NCBI RefSeq assembly: GCF_013387495.1
Contig: NZ_JABZEE010000032.1
Span: forward strand, 62,001 to 126,000
DNA: 64,000 nt
DNA from: Streptomyces sp. PKU-EA00015
GTDB lineage: Bacteria; Actinomycetota; Actinomycetes; Streptomycetales; Streptomycetaceae
Direction of reading: 5' to 3'
A program made the translations under genes and the position numbers. Below the pieces are notes generated by a model, which did no database searches, was not told the DNA's origin, and saw only the letters and a program-made list of their open reading frames with translations. Below, piece after piece: positions 40,159 through 46,742 of this stretch (position 1 is the stretch's first letter; each line of letters opens with the position of its first letter).

Positions 40159-40409
40159 CAGCGCCGCTCCGGCATGGGGGTCCCCCCACGCCCGCAGGGC
40201 GTGGGGGGAGGACCGGCAAGGTGCCGGCCCTCGCCGATCGGTGTGCGTCGCACGGGCAGCGTGCCGGAACCTGATCCACCCCCGTGGGTCCAGGTCCACC
40301 CGCCGCCGGCGATGCCGATCGGCCCGTTCGCGTGCTGCCGGGCGACGAGCGAGACGCAGAGCGCGCCGCTGCCGAAGCCGAGTTCGACGACGTCCGCAGG
40401 AAGCCTCAT
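40158..40409 (-). CDS. Small ORF leading the NrtR operon, perhaps a truncated gene
   Basis: An 83-residue frame. ATG 40409 has a good AAGGGGG at 8 nt and lies just past the palindromic operator; the stop overlaps the nrtR start. The N-terminal part (RLPADVVELGFGSGALCVSL) looks coded and faintly recalls the start of CGNR/ABATE-domain proteins, but this is weak. The last 17 residues are translated from the inserted palindromic repeat, so the gene may be a truncated remnant whose translation now serves to couple nrtR. Confidence 0.45.
   Translation of the reverse strand: MRLPADVVELGFGSGALCVSLVARQHANGPIGIAGGGWTWTHGGGSGSGTLPVRRTPIGEGRHLAGPPPTPCGRGGTPMPERR
40174..40212. repeat. GC palindromic interspersed repeat (copy 2)
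   Basis: The plus strand runs ATGGGGGTCCCCCCACGCCC to GTGGGGGGAGGA. It differs from copy 1 (1271-1310) at only a few positions. It lies 15 bp upstream of the nrtR start inside the preceding small ORF. Confidence 0.75.
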
Positions 40410-40420
40410 GCCCACCCCCT

Positions 40421-40440
40421 TAATGGTCATCATGACTATA
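40421..40440. promoter_or_regulatory. NrtR-like palindromic operator
   Basis: TAATGGTCATCATGACTATA: arms pair at 8 of 10 positions around a central base, with the GTCAT/ATGAC core perfect. It lies directly upstream of the Shine-Dalgarno of the four-gene nrtR operon. The AT-rich outer ends stand out strongly in this GC background. NrtR operators reported in other bacteria are similar 20-21 bp palindromes with TATA-like ends, so binding by the encoded NrtR is the simplest reading. Confidence 0.65.
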
Positions 40441-40474
40441 AACGTCTCGCGGTACGCGCCACAAGACGGCAAGA

Positions 40475-40500
40475 GCCCGCGACCGAGAACGGTCGCGGGC
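40475..40500. terminator. Hairpin terminator of the parA-scp-rluB operon
   Basis: Perfect 10-bp stem GCCCGCGACC / GGTCGCGGGC with GAGAAC loop, 20 bp past the rluB stop and upstream of the nrtR operator. Confidence 0.8.
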
Positions 40501-40520
40501 CCTTGCGGCGGTTTGCGCTG

Positions 40521-41627
40521 TTACAGACCGACTTCCTTCATCAGCATGCCGACCTCGGTGTTGGTCAGGCGGCGCAGCCAGCCCGACTTCTGGTCGCCGA
40601 GGGTGATCGGCCCGAAGGCGGTCCGCACGAGCTTCTCCACCGGGAAGCCCGCCTCGGCCAGCATGCGGCGCACGATGTGCTTGCGCCCCTCGTGGAGGAC
40701 CACCTCGACCAGGTAGTTCTTGCCGGTCTGCTCGACGACCCGGAAGTGGTCCGCCCGGGCGTAGCCGTCCTCGAGCTGGATGCCGTCCTTGAGGCGCTTT
40801 CCGACCTCGCGGGGCAGGGGGCCCTGGATGGCGGCGAGGTACGTCTTCTTCACGCCGTACTTGGGGTGGGTGAGGCGGTGGGCCAGCTCGCCGTGGTTGG
40901 TGAGCAGGATGATGCCCTCGGTCTCCGTGTCGAGGCGGCCGACGTGGAACAGCCGCGTCTCACGGTTGGTCACGTAGTCGCCGAGGCACTGCCGGCCGTC
41001 AGGGTCCTCCATCGTGGAGACGACACCGGCGGGCTTGTTCAGCGCGAAGAACAGGTACGACTGGGTCGCGACGGTCAGGCCGTCGACCTTGATCTCGTCC
41101 TTCTCGGGGTCGACGCGGACGCCCTGCTCGATCACGATCTCGCCGTTGACCTCGACACGGCCGGCGTCGATCAGCTCCTCGCAGGCACGGCGGGAGCCCA
41201 TGCCGGCGCGCGCGAGCACCTTCTGCAGCCGCTCGCCCTCCTGGTCCTCGAAGGTCTTGGGGGTCTTGATCTGCGGCTTGTTCTCGTACCGCTCGCGGTT
41301 GCGCTGCTCGGCGCGGGCCTCGTACTCGCGCGAGCGCGCCGGAGCGGTGCGGCCGCCGCCGCGCTGGGGGGACTGCTTCGGGCCGCCCTTGGCGCCGCCG
41401 CGGGCCGCGCCGCCGCGGCCCTTCTTCGGGCCCTCGGAAGGCGTGCCCACGTCGTAGCGGCGCTCCTCGGGACGGGGCTTGCGGGGCCTGCCCTGCTTGT
41501 CGTCGCGGTTGTTGCCGGCACCCCGGGGGTTGCCGCGCCCGCCGCTGCTGCCGCCGCGGCTGCCGCTGTTGCCACCACGGCTCCCGCCGTTGTTTCCGCT
41601 GCTGTTCCTGCCGCTGCTGCTTCGCAT
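40521..41627 (-). CDS. rluB: Pseudouridine synthase RluB/RsuA family with Gly/Ser/Arg-rich extension
   Basis: A 368-residue 23S rRNA pseudouridine synthase by family. An N-terminal low-complexity tract of about 120 residues (MRSSSGRNSSGNNGGSRGG then many RGG-like and GN repeats, later Lys/Arg-rich) probably binds RNA. The S4 domain follows (ERLQKVLARAGMGSRRACEE), then the catalytic region with the aspartate in LFHVGRLDTETEGIILLTN, and KTYLAAIQG and EGRKHIVRRMLAEAGF. ATG 41627 overlaps the scpB stop (ATGA). Co-occurrence with scpAB is widespread in Gram-positive bacteria. Which uridine it modifies is not derivable. Confidence 0.93.
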   Translation of the reverse strand: MRSSSGRNSSGNNGGSRGGNSGSRGGSSGGRGNPRGAGNNRDDKQGRPRKPRPEERRYDVGTPSEGPKKGRGGAARGGAKGGPKQSPQRGGGRTAPARSREYEARAEQRNRERYENKPQIKTPKTFEDQEGERLQKVLARAGMGSRRACEELIDAGRVEVNGEIVIEQGVRVDPEKDEIKVDGLTVATQSYLFFALNKPAGVVSTMEDPDGRQCLGDYVTNRETRLFHVGRLDTETEGIILLTNHGELAHRLTHPKYGVKKTYLAAIQGPLPREVGKRLKDGIQLEDGYARADHFRVVEQTGKNYLVEVVLHEGRKHIVRRMLAEAGFPVEKLVRTAFGPITLGDQKSGWLRRLTNTEVGMLMKEVGL

Positions 41628-42232
41628 CAAAGTTCCGTCTTGTCGTCTGCGTCCTCACGATCCGGTGCATCCGGATCGAACGACGGGAGCCCTTCCTGCG
41701 TCTCCGCCTCGATCGCGTCCGCCTCGGGGAGGAAGGGCGCGAGCTCCGGGAGCTCGTCCAGGCCGCGCAGGCCCATCCGCTCCAGGAAGTAGTTCGTCGT
41801 CCTGTACAGGATCGCACCTGTTTCGGGTTCCGTGCCCGCCTCCTCGACCAGACCCCGCTGGAGGAGGGTGCGCATGACGCCGTCGCAGTTCACTCCGCGC
41901 ACCGCGGAGACCCGTGAACGGCTGACGGGTTGGCGGTACGCGACGACCGCGAGCGTCTCCAGGGCGGCCTGCGTGAGCCGGGCGTGCTGGCCGTCGAGGA
42001 CGAAGCGCTCGACGGCCGCGGCGTGCTCGGGGCGGCTGTAGAACCGCCAGCCGCCCGCGACGAGCCGCAGCTCGAATCCGCGCCCCTGCACCGTGTACTC
42101 GTCCGCGAGCTCCCGCAGGGCGTCCGCGACGGCCCTGCGGGGCTGCTCCAGCACCTTCGCGAGGTGCTCCTCGGTGGCCGGCTCGTCGACGACCATGAGG
42201 ACGGCCTCCAGCGCGGGCTTGAGCTCGCTCAC
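41627..42232 (-). CDS. scpB: Segregation and condensation protein B
   Basis: A 201-residue winged-helix partner of SMC and ScpA in chromosome condensation. Family sequence: ALEAVLMVVDEPATEEHLAK, ARLTQAALETLAVVAYRQPV, and RGLVEEAGTEPETGAILYRT. An acidic C-terminal tail (LPEADAIEAETQEG then DREDADD) follows. GTG 42232 overlaps the scpA stop (GTGA). Second gene of the scpA-scpB-rluB coupled set. Confidence 0.94.
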   Translation of the reverse strand: MSELKPALEAVLMVVDEPATEEHLAKVLEQPRRAVADALRELADEYTVQGRGFELRLVAGGWRFYSRPEHAAAVERFVLDGQHARLTQAALETLAVVAYRQPVSRSRVSAVRGVNCDGVMRTLLQRGLVEEAGTEPETGAILYRTTNYFLERMGLRGLDELPELAPFLPEADAIEAETQEGLPSFDPDAPDREDADDKTEL

Positions 42233-43377
42233 TCCTTCTCCTCCACAACCTGGTCGAACTCGTCGGTGACGGTCACCGCCGCGGCCCCGTCCCCGGCCGC
42301 CCACGTGACCGTGAGCTCCCCGAGCGCCTCCTCCTGATCCAGGACGAGGGCCTTCTCGCGGTACAGCTCCAGCAGCGCCAGGAAGCGCGCCACGACGGTC
42401 AGGGTGTCGTCGACGCCCTCGGTCAGCTCGCGGAAGGTGGCTCTGCCGCGCTCCCTGAGCAGGGCGACGACCACCTCGGCCTGCTCGCGGACGCTGACGA
42501 GGGGCGCGTGGATGTGGTCGACGTACACCTGCGGCTTGGGCTTCGGCTGCATCGCCTTGACGGCGAGCCTCGCGAAGCCCTCGGCCCCGATGCTGATGAC
42601 GACGTCGGGCAGCAGCTCCGCGTGGTGCGGCTCCAGCCCCACGGTCCGTGGGAACCGCCGGGCCTCGTCGTCGAGCCTGCGGTCGAAGATCTCGGCGATC
42701 TGCTTGTACGCGCGGTACTGGAGCAGCCGCGCGAAGAGGAGGTCCCGCGCTTCGAGCAGCGCGAGGTCGGCCTCGTCCTCGACCTCGGCGGCGGGGAGCA
42801 GCCGGGCGGCCTTGAGGTCGAGGAGCGTCGCGGCGACGACGAGGAACTCGGTGGTCTGATCGAGGTCCCAGTCGGCGCCCATGGCCCGGATGTACGCCAT
42901 GAACTCGTCGGTGACCTTGGAGAGGGCGACCTCGGTGACGTCGAGCTTGTGCTTGGCGATGAGCTGAAGGAGGAGGTCGAAGGGCCCTTCGAAGTTCGCA
43001 AGCCGCACGGTGAACCGCCCGTCACCGCCCCGCTCGGCCGGCGCCTCCCTGACCGCCCCGTCGGGACCCTCCGCCTCAGCGGCACCACCGGGAGCCACGC
43101 CCTCCGCCGCGGGCTCGCCCGCGTCACGCGGCGCACGCGTCTGGGGCGCCGGGGGCTCGCCCCCGGTTTCGGGAAGGGGCGGGGTGGGGGCAACCACCCC
43201 CGCCGCACGCTCCCCCACCTCACGCAGCGCACACGCCGGGGACTCGCCCGCGGGATCCGCCCCGGCCGGAGCCTCCGCCGCGGGCTCGCTCACGTCACGC
43301 GGCGCGGGCCCCGTGCCCGGACCGCGGCCCAGCGCGCGGCGGCGCGACGGGCGGGACGTTTCGTCGGTCGGGGGCAT
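42229..43377 (-). CDS. scpA: Segregation and condensation protein A with long disordered N-terminus
   Basis: The kleisin subunit of the SMC condensin, 382 residues. The conserved part begins at about residue 120 (FTVRLANFEGPFDLLLQLIA) and runs to the C-terminal winged helix (TFRELTEGVDDTLTVVARFL). The first 120 residues are Pro/Ala/Glu/Gly-rich and have no counterpart in typical ScpA (about 250 residues). Part of it, APTPPLPETGGEPPAP, is encoded by one copy of the guanine-rich interspersed element. ATG 43377 is the only start near the upstream gene, but an internal start closer to the conserved domain cannot be excluded. Confidence 0.92.
   Translation of the reverse strand: MPPTDETSRPSRRRALGRGPGTGPAPRDVSEPAAEAPAGADPAGESPACALREVGERAAGVVAPTPPLPETGGEPPAPQTRAPRDAGEPAAEGVAPGGAAEAEGPDGAVREAPAERGGDGRFTVRLANFEGPFDLLLQLIAKHKLDVTEVALSKVTDEFMAYIRAMGADWDLDQTTEFLVVAATLLDLKAARLLPAAEVEDEADLALLEARDLLFARLLQYRAYKQIAEIFDRRLDDEARRFPRTVGLEPHHAELLPDVVISIGAEGFARLAVKAMQPKPKPQVYVDHIHAPLVSVREQAEVVVALLRERGRATFRELTEGVDDTLTVVARFLALLELYREKALVLDQEEALGELTVTWAAGDGAAAVTVTDEFDQVVEEKE
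43171..43190 (+). repeat. G-quadruplex-type interspersed motif, copy 2, inside scpA
   Basis: The plus strand (template for scpA) carries GGGAAGGGGCGGGGTGGGGG, the same 20 bases as at 15595 and 55948. The flank CCGGGGGCTCGCCCCCGGTTTC also matches the other copies in layout. Confidence 0.85.
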
Positions 43378-43429
43378 CGTGGTCCAGGACGGGGAGCGGC
43401 GCAGGCGGGCAGGCCCGCAGGCTACCGCG

Positions 43430-43969
43430 TCAGCGTCCGCGCAGACGCCGCACGAGGATGCTCGCGTCGCCGCGCTGCTCCAGGTCGGCCAGCACCACCG
43501 CCACCGCCTCGCGGACGATGCGCCCGCGGTCGACGGCCAGGCCGTGCTCGCCGCGCAGCACGAGCCGCGCGTGCTCCAGGTCCATCAGTTCCTCGGCCGA
43601 GACGTAGACCGTGATCTTCTCGTCGTGCCGTTCACGGCCACTGGGCCGGCGGTTGGCGCCGCGCCCACGTCGGCGCGTCGCACCGGCCGCCGGCTCCTCG
43701 CCCGCCGGCGCCCGGCGGCCCTTGGCCGCGCCCGGCGCCGCTTCCGCGACCTCCGTGCCCCGGCTGCGTTCCTCGACGGGAGCCTCCGCCTCGGCAGCCG
43801 CGGAGTGCTCCTGCGAACGGGACGACGGGGTGCCGTCCGCCGCCGGGTCGCTCTCCCCCGCCGGCGCCGGCACCCGCGGCTCACCGTTCGCCTGCCTGCG
43901 CGGGGTCGACGCCTGCAGCGCCGTGCCCCCGGTCGTACGGAACAGCTCGTCGGCCCCGGGCAGACTCAC
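43430..43969 (-). CDS. Ribbon-helix-helix-type partner of ParA
   Basis: A 179-residue protein. The N-terminal 110 residues are Ala/Pro/Glu/Arg-rich and probably disordered. The C-terminal 60 (HDEKITVYVSAEELMDLEHA, then RLVLRGEHGLAVDRGRIVREAV) have the ITVYVSAEE strand followed by two helices, the pattern of an RHH DNA-binding fold. GTG 43969 overlaps the parA stop in GTGA and is preferred to GTG 43981. Downstream of a ParA, an RHH protein could play the DNA-binding role that ParG or Omega plays with plasmid ParF/Delta. That role is inference; the RHH call is pattern-based. Confidence 0.7.
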   Translation of the reverse strand: MSLPGADELFRTTGGTALQASTPRRQANGEPRVPAPAGESDPAADGTPSSRSQEHSAAAEAEAPVEERSRGTEVAEAAPGAAKGRRAPAGEEPAAGATRRRGRGANRRPSGRERHDEKITVYVSAEELMDLEHARLVLRGEHGLAVDRGRIVREAVAVVLADLEQRGDASILVRRLRGR

Positions 43970-45144
43970 TCGGCGTGACACCGGGCGAGCACCTCCCTGG
44001 CGAGCTGGCGGTAGGCGGCGGCACCGACGGAGTTGGACGCGTACGTGGTGATCGGCTCACCGGCGACCGTGGTCTCCGGGAAGCGCACGGTCCGGCCGAT
44101 CACCGTGTGGTAGACGTGGTCGTCGAAGGCCTCGACGACACGCGCCAGCACCTCGCGGCTGTGCACGGTCCGGGAGTCGTACATCGTGGCGAGGATGCCG
44201 TCGAGCTCCAGCTCGGGGTTGAGCCGCTCCTGGACCTTCTCGATGGTCTCGGTCAGCAGCGCGACACCGCGCAGCGCGAAGAACTCGCACTCGAGCGGCA
44301 CGATCACCTTGTGAGCCGCCGTGAGCGCGTTGACGGTCAGCAGGCCGAGCGAGGGCTGGCAGTCGATCACGATGTAGTCGTAGTCGGACATCAGCGGCTT
44401 CAGCGCACGCTGCAGCGTCGACTCCCGTGCGACCTCGCTCACCAACTGCACTTCCGCGGCCGAGAGATCGATGTTGCTCGGCAGCAGGTCCATGTTGGGC
44501 ACGGCGGTCTTGAGCAGCACCTCGTCCGCGGACATGCCGCGCTCCATCAGGAGGTTGTAGACCGTCAGGTCGAGCTCCATGGGGTTGACTCCGAGGCCCA
44601 CGGACAGCGCGCCCTGCGGGTCGAAGTCGACGAGCAGCACCCGGCGTCCGTACTCAGCGAGTGCCGCGCCCAGGTTGATGGTCGATGTCGTCTTGCCGAC
44701 GCCGCCCTTCTGGTTGCACATCGCGATGATCTTGGCGGGACCGTGATCGGTCAGCGGGCCCGGGATCGGGAAGTACGGCAGGGGGCGACCGGTGGGGCCG
44801 ATCCGCTCGCGGCGCTGGCGGGCAGCGTCGGGCGCGAGGGTGGCCGCGTATTCGGGATCGGGCTCGTACTCGGCGTCGGGGTCGTAGAAGTGCCCTTCGG
44901 GGACTTCCTCGTAGGCGGCGAAGTGGGTGGACTCTCGGCCACTCTCGTTGCCGGCCATGGCGTTCACGTGTTGGCCGTCCATCATCTTCATCGTGTGGGG
45001 TGTCGTCATGTGCGTCGTGTGCTGGTGCGTCGCGAAGGGGCGGACAGCGACGGAGCCGACAGCCTCGAAACCGTTCGACGGGTCCTGGCCCGCAGAAGCC
45101 GTTCCTGGTTGACCACCCCCGGGAGTAAATATCGACTCATTCAC
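43966..45144 (-). CDS. ParA/Soj-family partitioning ATPase, second chromosomal copy
   Basis: A 392-residue ParA ATPase. The deviant Walker A is KIIAMCNQKGGVGKTTSTIN (signature lysine KGGVGKTT), Walker A' is LLVDFDPQGALSVGLG, and Walker B is YDYIVIDCQPSLGLL. The first 135 residues are an extension (His/Met-rich TTHMTTPHTMKMM, then acidic EEVPEGHFYDPDAEYEPD) not found in canonical Soj. GTG 45144 has AAGGAGG about 11 nt upstream. No parB and no parS-type 16-mer was found nearby. The canonical parAB pair of Streptomyces lies at oriC, so this is a second, scpAB-linked ParA conserved in actinomycetes. Confidence 0.9.
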   Translation of the reverse strand: MNESIFTPGGGQPGTASAGQDPSNGFEAVGSVAVRPFATHQHTTHMTTPHTMKMMDGQHVNAMAGNESGRESTHFAAYEEVPEGHFYDPDAEYEPDPEYAATLAPDAARQRRERIGPTGRPLPYFPIPGPLTDHGPAKIIAMCNQKGGVGKTTSTINLGAALAEYGRRVLLVDFDPQGALSVGLGVNPMELDLTVYNLLMERGMSADEVLLKTAVPNMDLLPSNIDLSAAEVQLVSEVARESTLQRALKPLMSDYDYIVIDCQPSLGLLTVNALTAAHKVIVPLECEFFALRGVALLTETIEKVQERLNPELELDGILATMYDSRTVHSREVLARVVEAFDDHVYHTVIGRTVRFPETTVAGEPITTYASNSVGAAAYRQLAREVLARCHAE

Positions 45145-45420
45145 AAGTCGTCTTACCTCCTTGGACGTGACCAGGAAACTTATCGATAGGTCAGCGTGGC
45201 ACCATGCCGACGGTTGGCGACTCTATGGCGTGTCACCGGTCCGCAGCAACACAATCCGCCGGACCCGGCCCGATGTGTCGGCAATCGAACACCCCGCTGT
45301 CAAGGGCGCAGAGCCCTTTCCGCGTGCTCCCGAGCACAGGTTTCGTCGGCGGGCGAAACGGTTAAAGGGTTACGTTCGAGGCGAGTTGAGCGAGCGCGGC
45401 GAACCGGGTCGGAACACGCG
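45145..45420. other. Promoter region of the parA-scpAB-rluB unit
   Basis: About 275 bp upstream of parA with no gene. A small AT-rich patch lies close to the parA ribosome binding site, around 45170-45190. No recognisable regulator site. Confidence 0.4.
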
Positions 45421-45453
45421 TCCGGCCGGACCTTGCGGCAAGGTCCGGCCGGA
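45421..45453. terminator. Hairpin terminator after ald
   Basis: Perfect 14-bp stem TCCGGCCGGACCTT / AAGGTCCGGCCGGA with 5-nt loop, 31 bp past the ald stop. Confidence 0.85.
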
Positions 45454-45483
45454 TGCGTGACGTTGACGACGTCGGTTGACTCG

Positions 45484-46599
45484 TCAGCCGAGCAGCGCGC
45501 TCAGCTCGATGCTCTCGAGGCCGTGCGCCTCGGCGACCTCCTTGTAAACCACCTTGCCGTCATGGGTGTTGAGGCCCTTGGCGAGCGCGGCGTCGCGGCG
45601 GAGCGCCTCGACCCAGCCGTTGTTGGCCAGCGACACGATGTACGGGAGCGTGGCGTTGGTCAGCGCGTAGGTGGAGGTGTTGGGCACCGCGCCGGGCATG
45701 TTGGCGACGCAGTAGAAGACCGAGTTGTGGACCTGGAAGGTCGGCTCGGCGTGGGTGGTCGGACGGGAGTCCTCGAAGCAGCCGCCCTGGTCGATCGCAA
45801 TGTCGACAAGGACACTTCCGGGCTTCATCTTGGCGACGAGCTCGTTGGTGACCAGCTTCGGGGCCTTCGCGCCGGGGATGAGGACGGCGCCGATGACGAG
45901 GTCGGCCTCGATGACCGCCTTCTCCAGCTCGTAGGTGTTGGAGACGATCGTCTGCACCTTGGTGCCGAAGATCCTGTCGGCCTCGCGCAGCTTGTTGATG
46001 TCCTTGTCGAGCAGGGTGACGTGGAAGCCCATGCCGACGGCGATCTGCGTGGCGTTCCAGCCGGAGACGCCGCCGCCGATGACGACGGCCCTGCCGGCGT
46101 GGGTACCGGGGACGCCGCCGGGGAGCACGCCGCGGCCGCCGGCCGAGCGCATCAGGTGGTAGGCGCCGACCTGCGGGGCCAGACGGCCCGCGACCTCGGA
46201 CATCGGGGCGAGCAGCGGCAGTGCGCGGTTCGCGGTCTCCACCGTCTCGTAGGCGATGGCGGTGGTGCCGGACTCCAGGAGGGCGTCCGTGCACGCGCGG
46301 GACGCGGCGAGGTGCAGGTAGGTGAAGAGGGTCTGGTCCTTGCGGAGGCGGTGGTACTCCTCGGCGATGGGCTCCTTGACCTTCAGCAGCAGGTCGGCGG
46401 TGGCCCAGACCTCGTCGGCGGTGGGGAGGATCTGCGCACCGGCGGCGACGTACTCGTCGTCCGTGATCGAGGAGCCGACACCGGCGTTCTGCTCGACGAA
46501 CACCTGGTGGCCGTAGCGCACGAGCTCGTGCACGCCGGCGGGGGTGATGGCCACCCGGAACTCGTTGTTCTTGACCTCGCGGGGGATACCGACCTTCAC
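45484..46599 (-). CDS. ald: Alanine dehydrogenase
   Basis: Reversibly converts L-alanine to pyruvate and ammonia with NAD. 371 residues, the normal length. MKVGIPREVKNNEFRVAITP at the N-terminus, catalytic lysine and histidine in LLLKVKEP and YLHLAAS, and Rossmann motif AVVIGGGVSGWNATQIA. VDIAIDQGGCFEDSRPTTH lies in the closing part. GTG 46599 is chosen because AAGGA lies 11 nt upstream; GTG 46608 would be too close to it. Monocistronic. Confidence 0.97.
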   Translation of the reverse strand: MKVGIPREVKNNEFRVAITPAGVHELVRYGHQVFVEQNAGVGSSITDDEYVAAGAQILPTADEVWATADLLLKVKEPIAEEYHRLRKDQTLFTYLHLAASRACTDALLESGTTAIAYETVETANRALPLLAPMSEVAGRLAPQVGAYHLMRSAGGRGVLPGGVPGTHAGRAVVIGGGVSGWNATQIAVGMGFHVTLLDKDINKLREADRIFGTKVQTIVSNTYELEKAVIEADLVIGAVLIPGAKAPKLVTNELVAKMKPGSVLVDIAIDQGGCFEDSRPTTHAEPTFQVHNSVFYCVANMPGAVPNTSTYALTNATLPYIVSLANNGWVEALRRDAALAKGLNTHDGKVVYKEVAEAHGLESIELSALLG

Positions 46600-46742
46600 G
46601 TCGATCACGGTCCTTGACTCAGGGGATGTTTCGGTCAATGCCATTGATACCCAGGCACACAGCGCGCACCGGGACACACCACGAGACCACGTGGTGCAGC
46701 CAGTCTAATGAAGGATTTCTCGCTGTCTAGCCTTACAAAGCA

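Noticed and set aside
43966..45144. ParA as a sign of an integrated plasmid
   Set aside because: The gene sits in the conserved scpAB-rluB cluster with no replication, transfer or integrase genes; the linkage is normal for actinomycete chromosomes.
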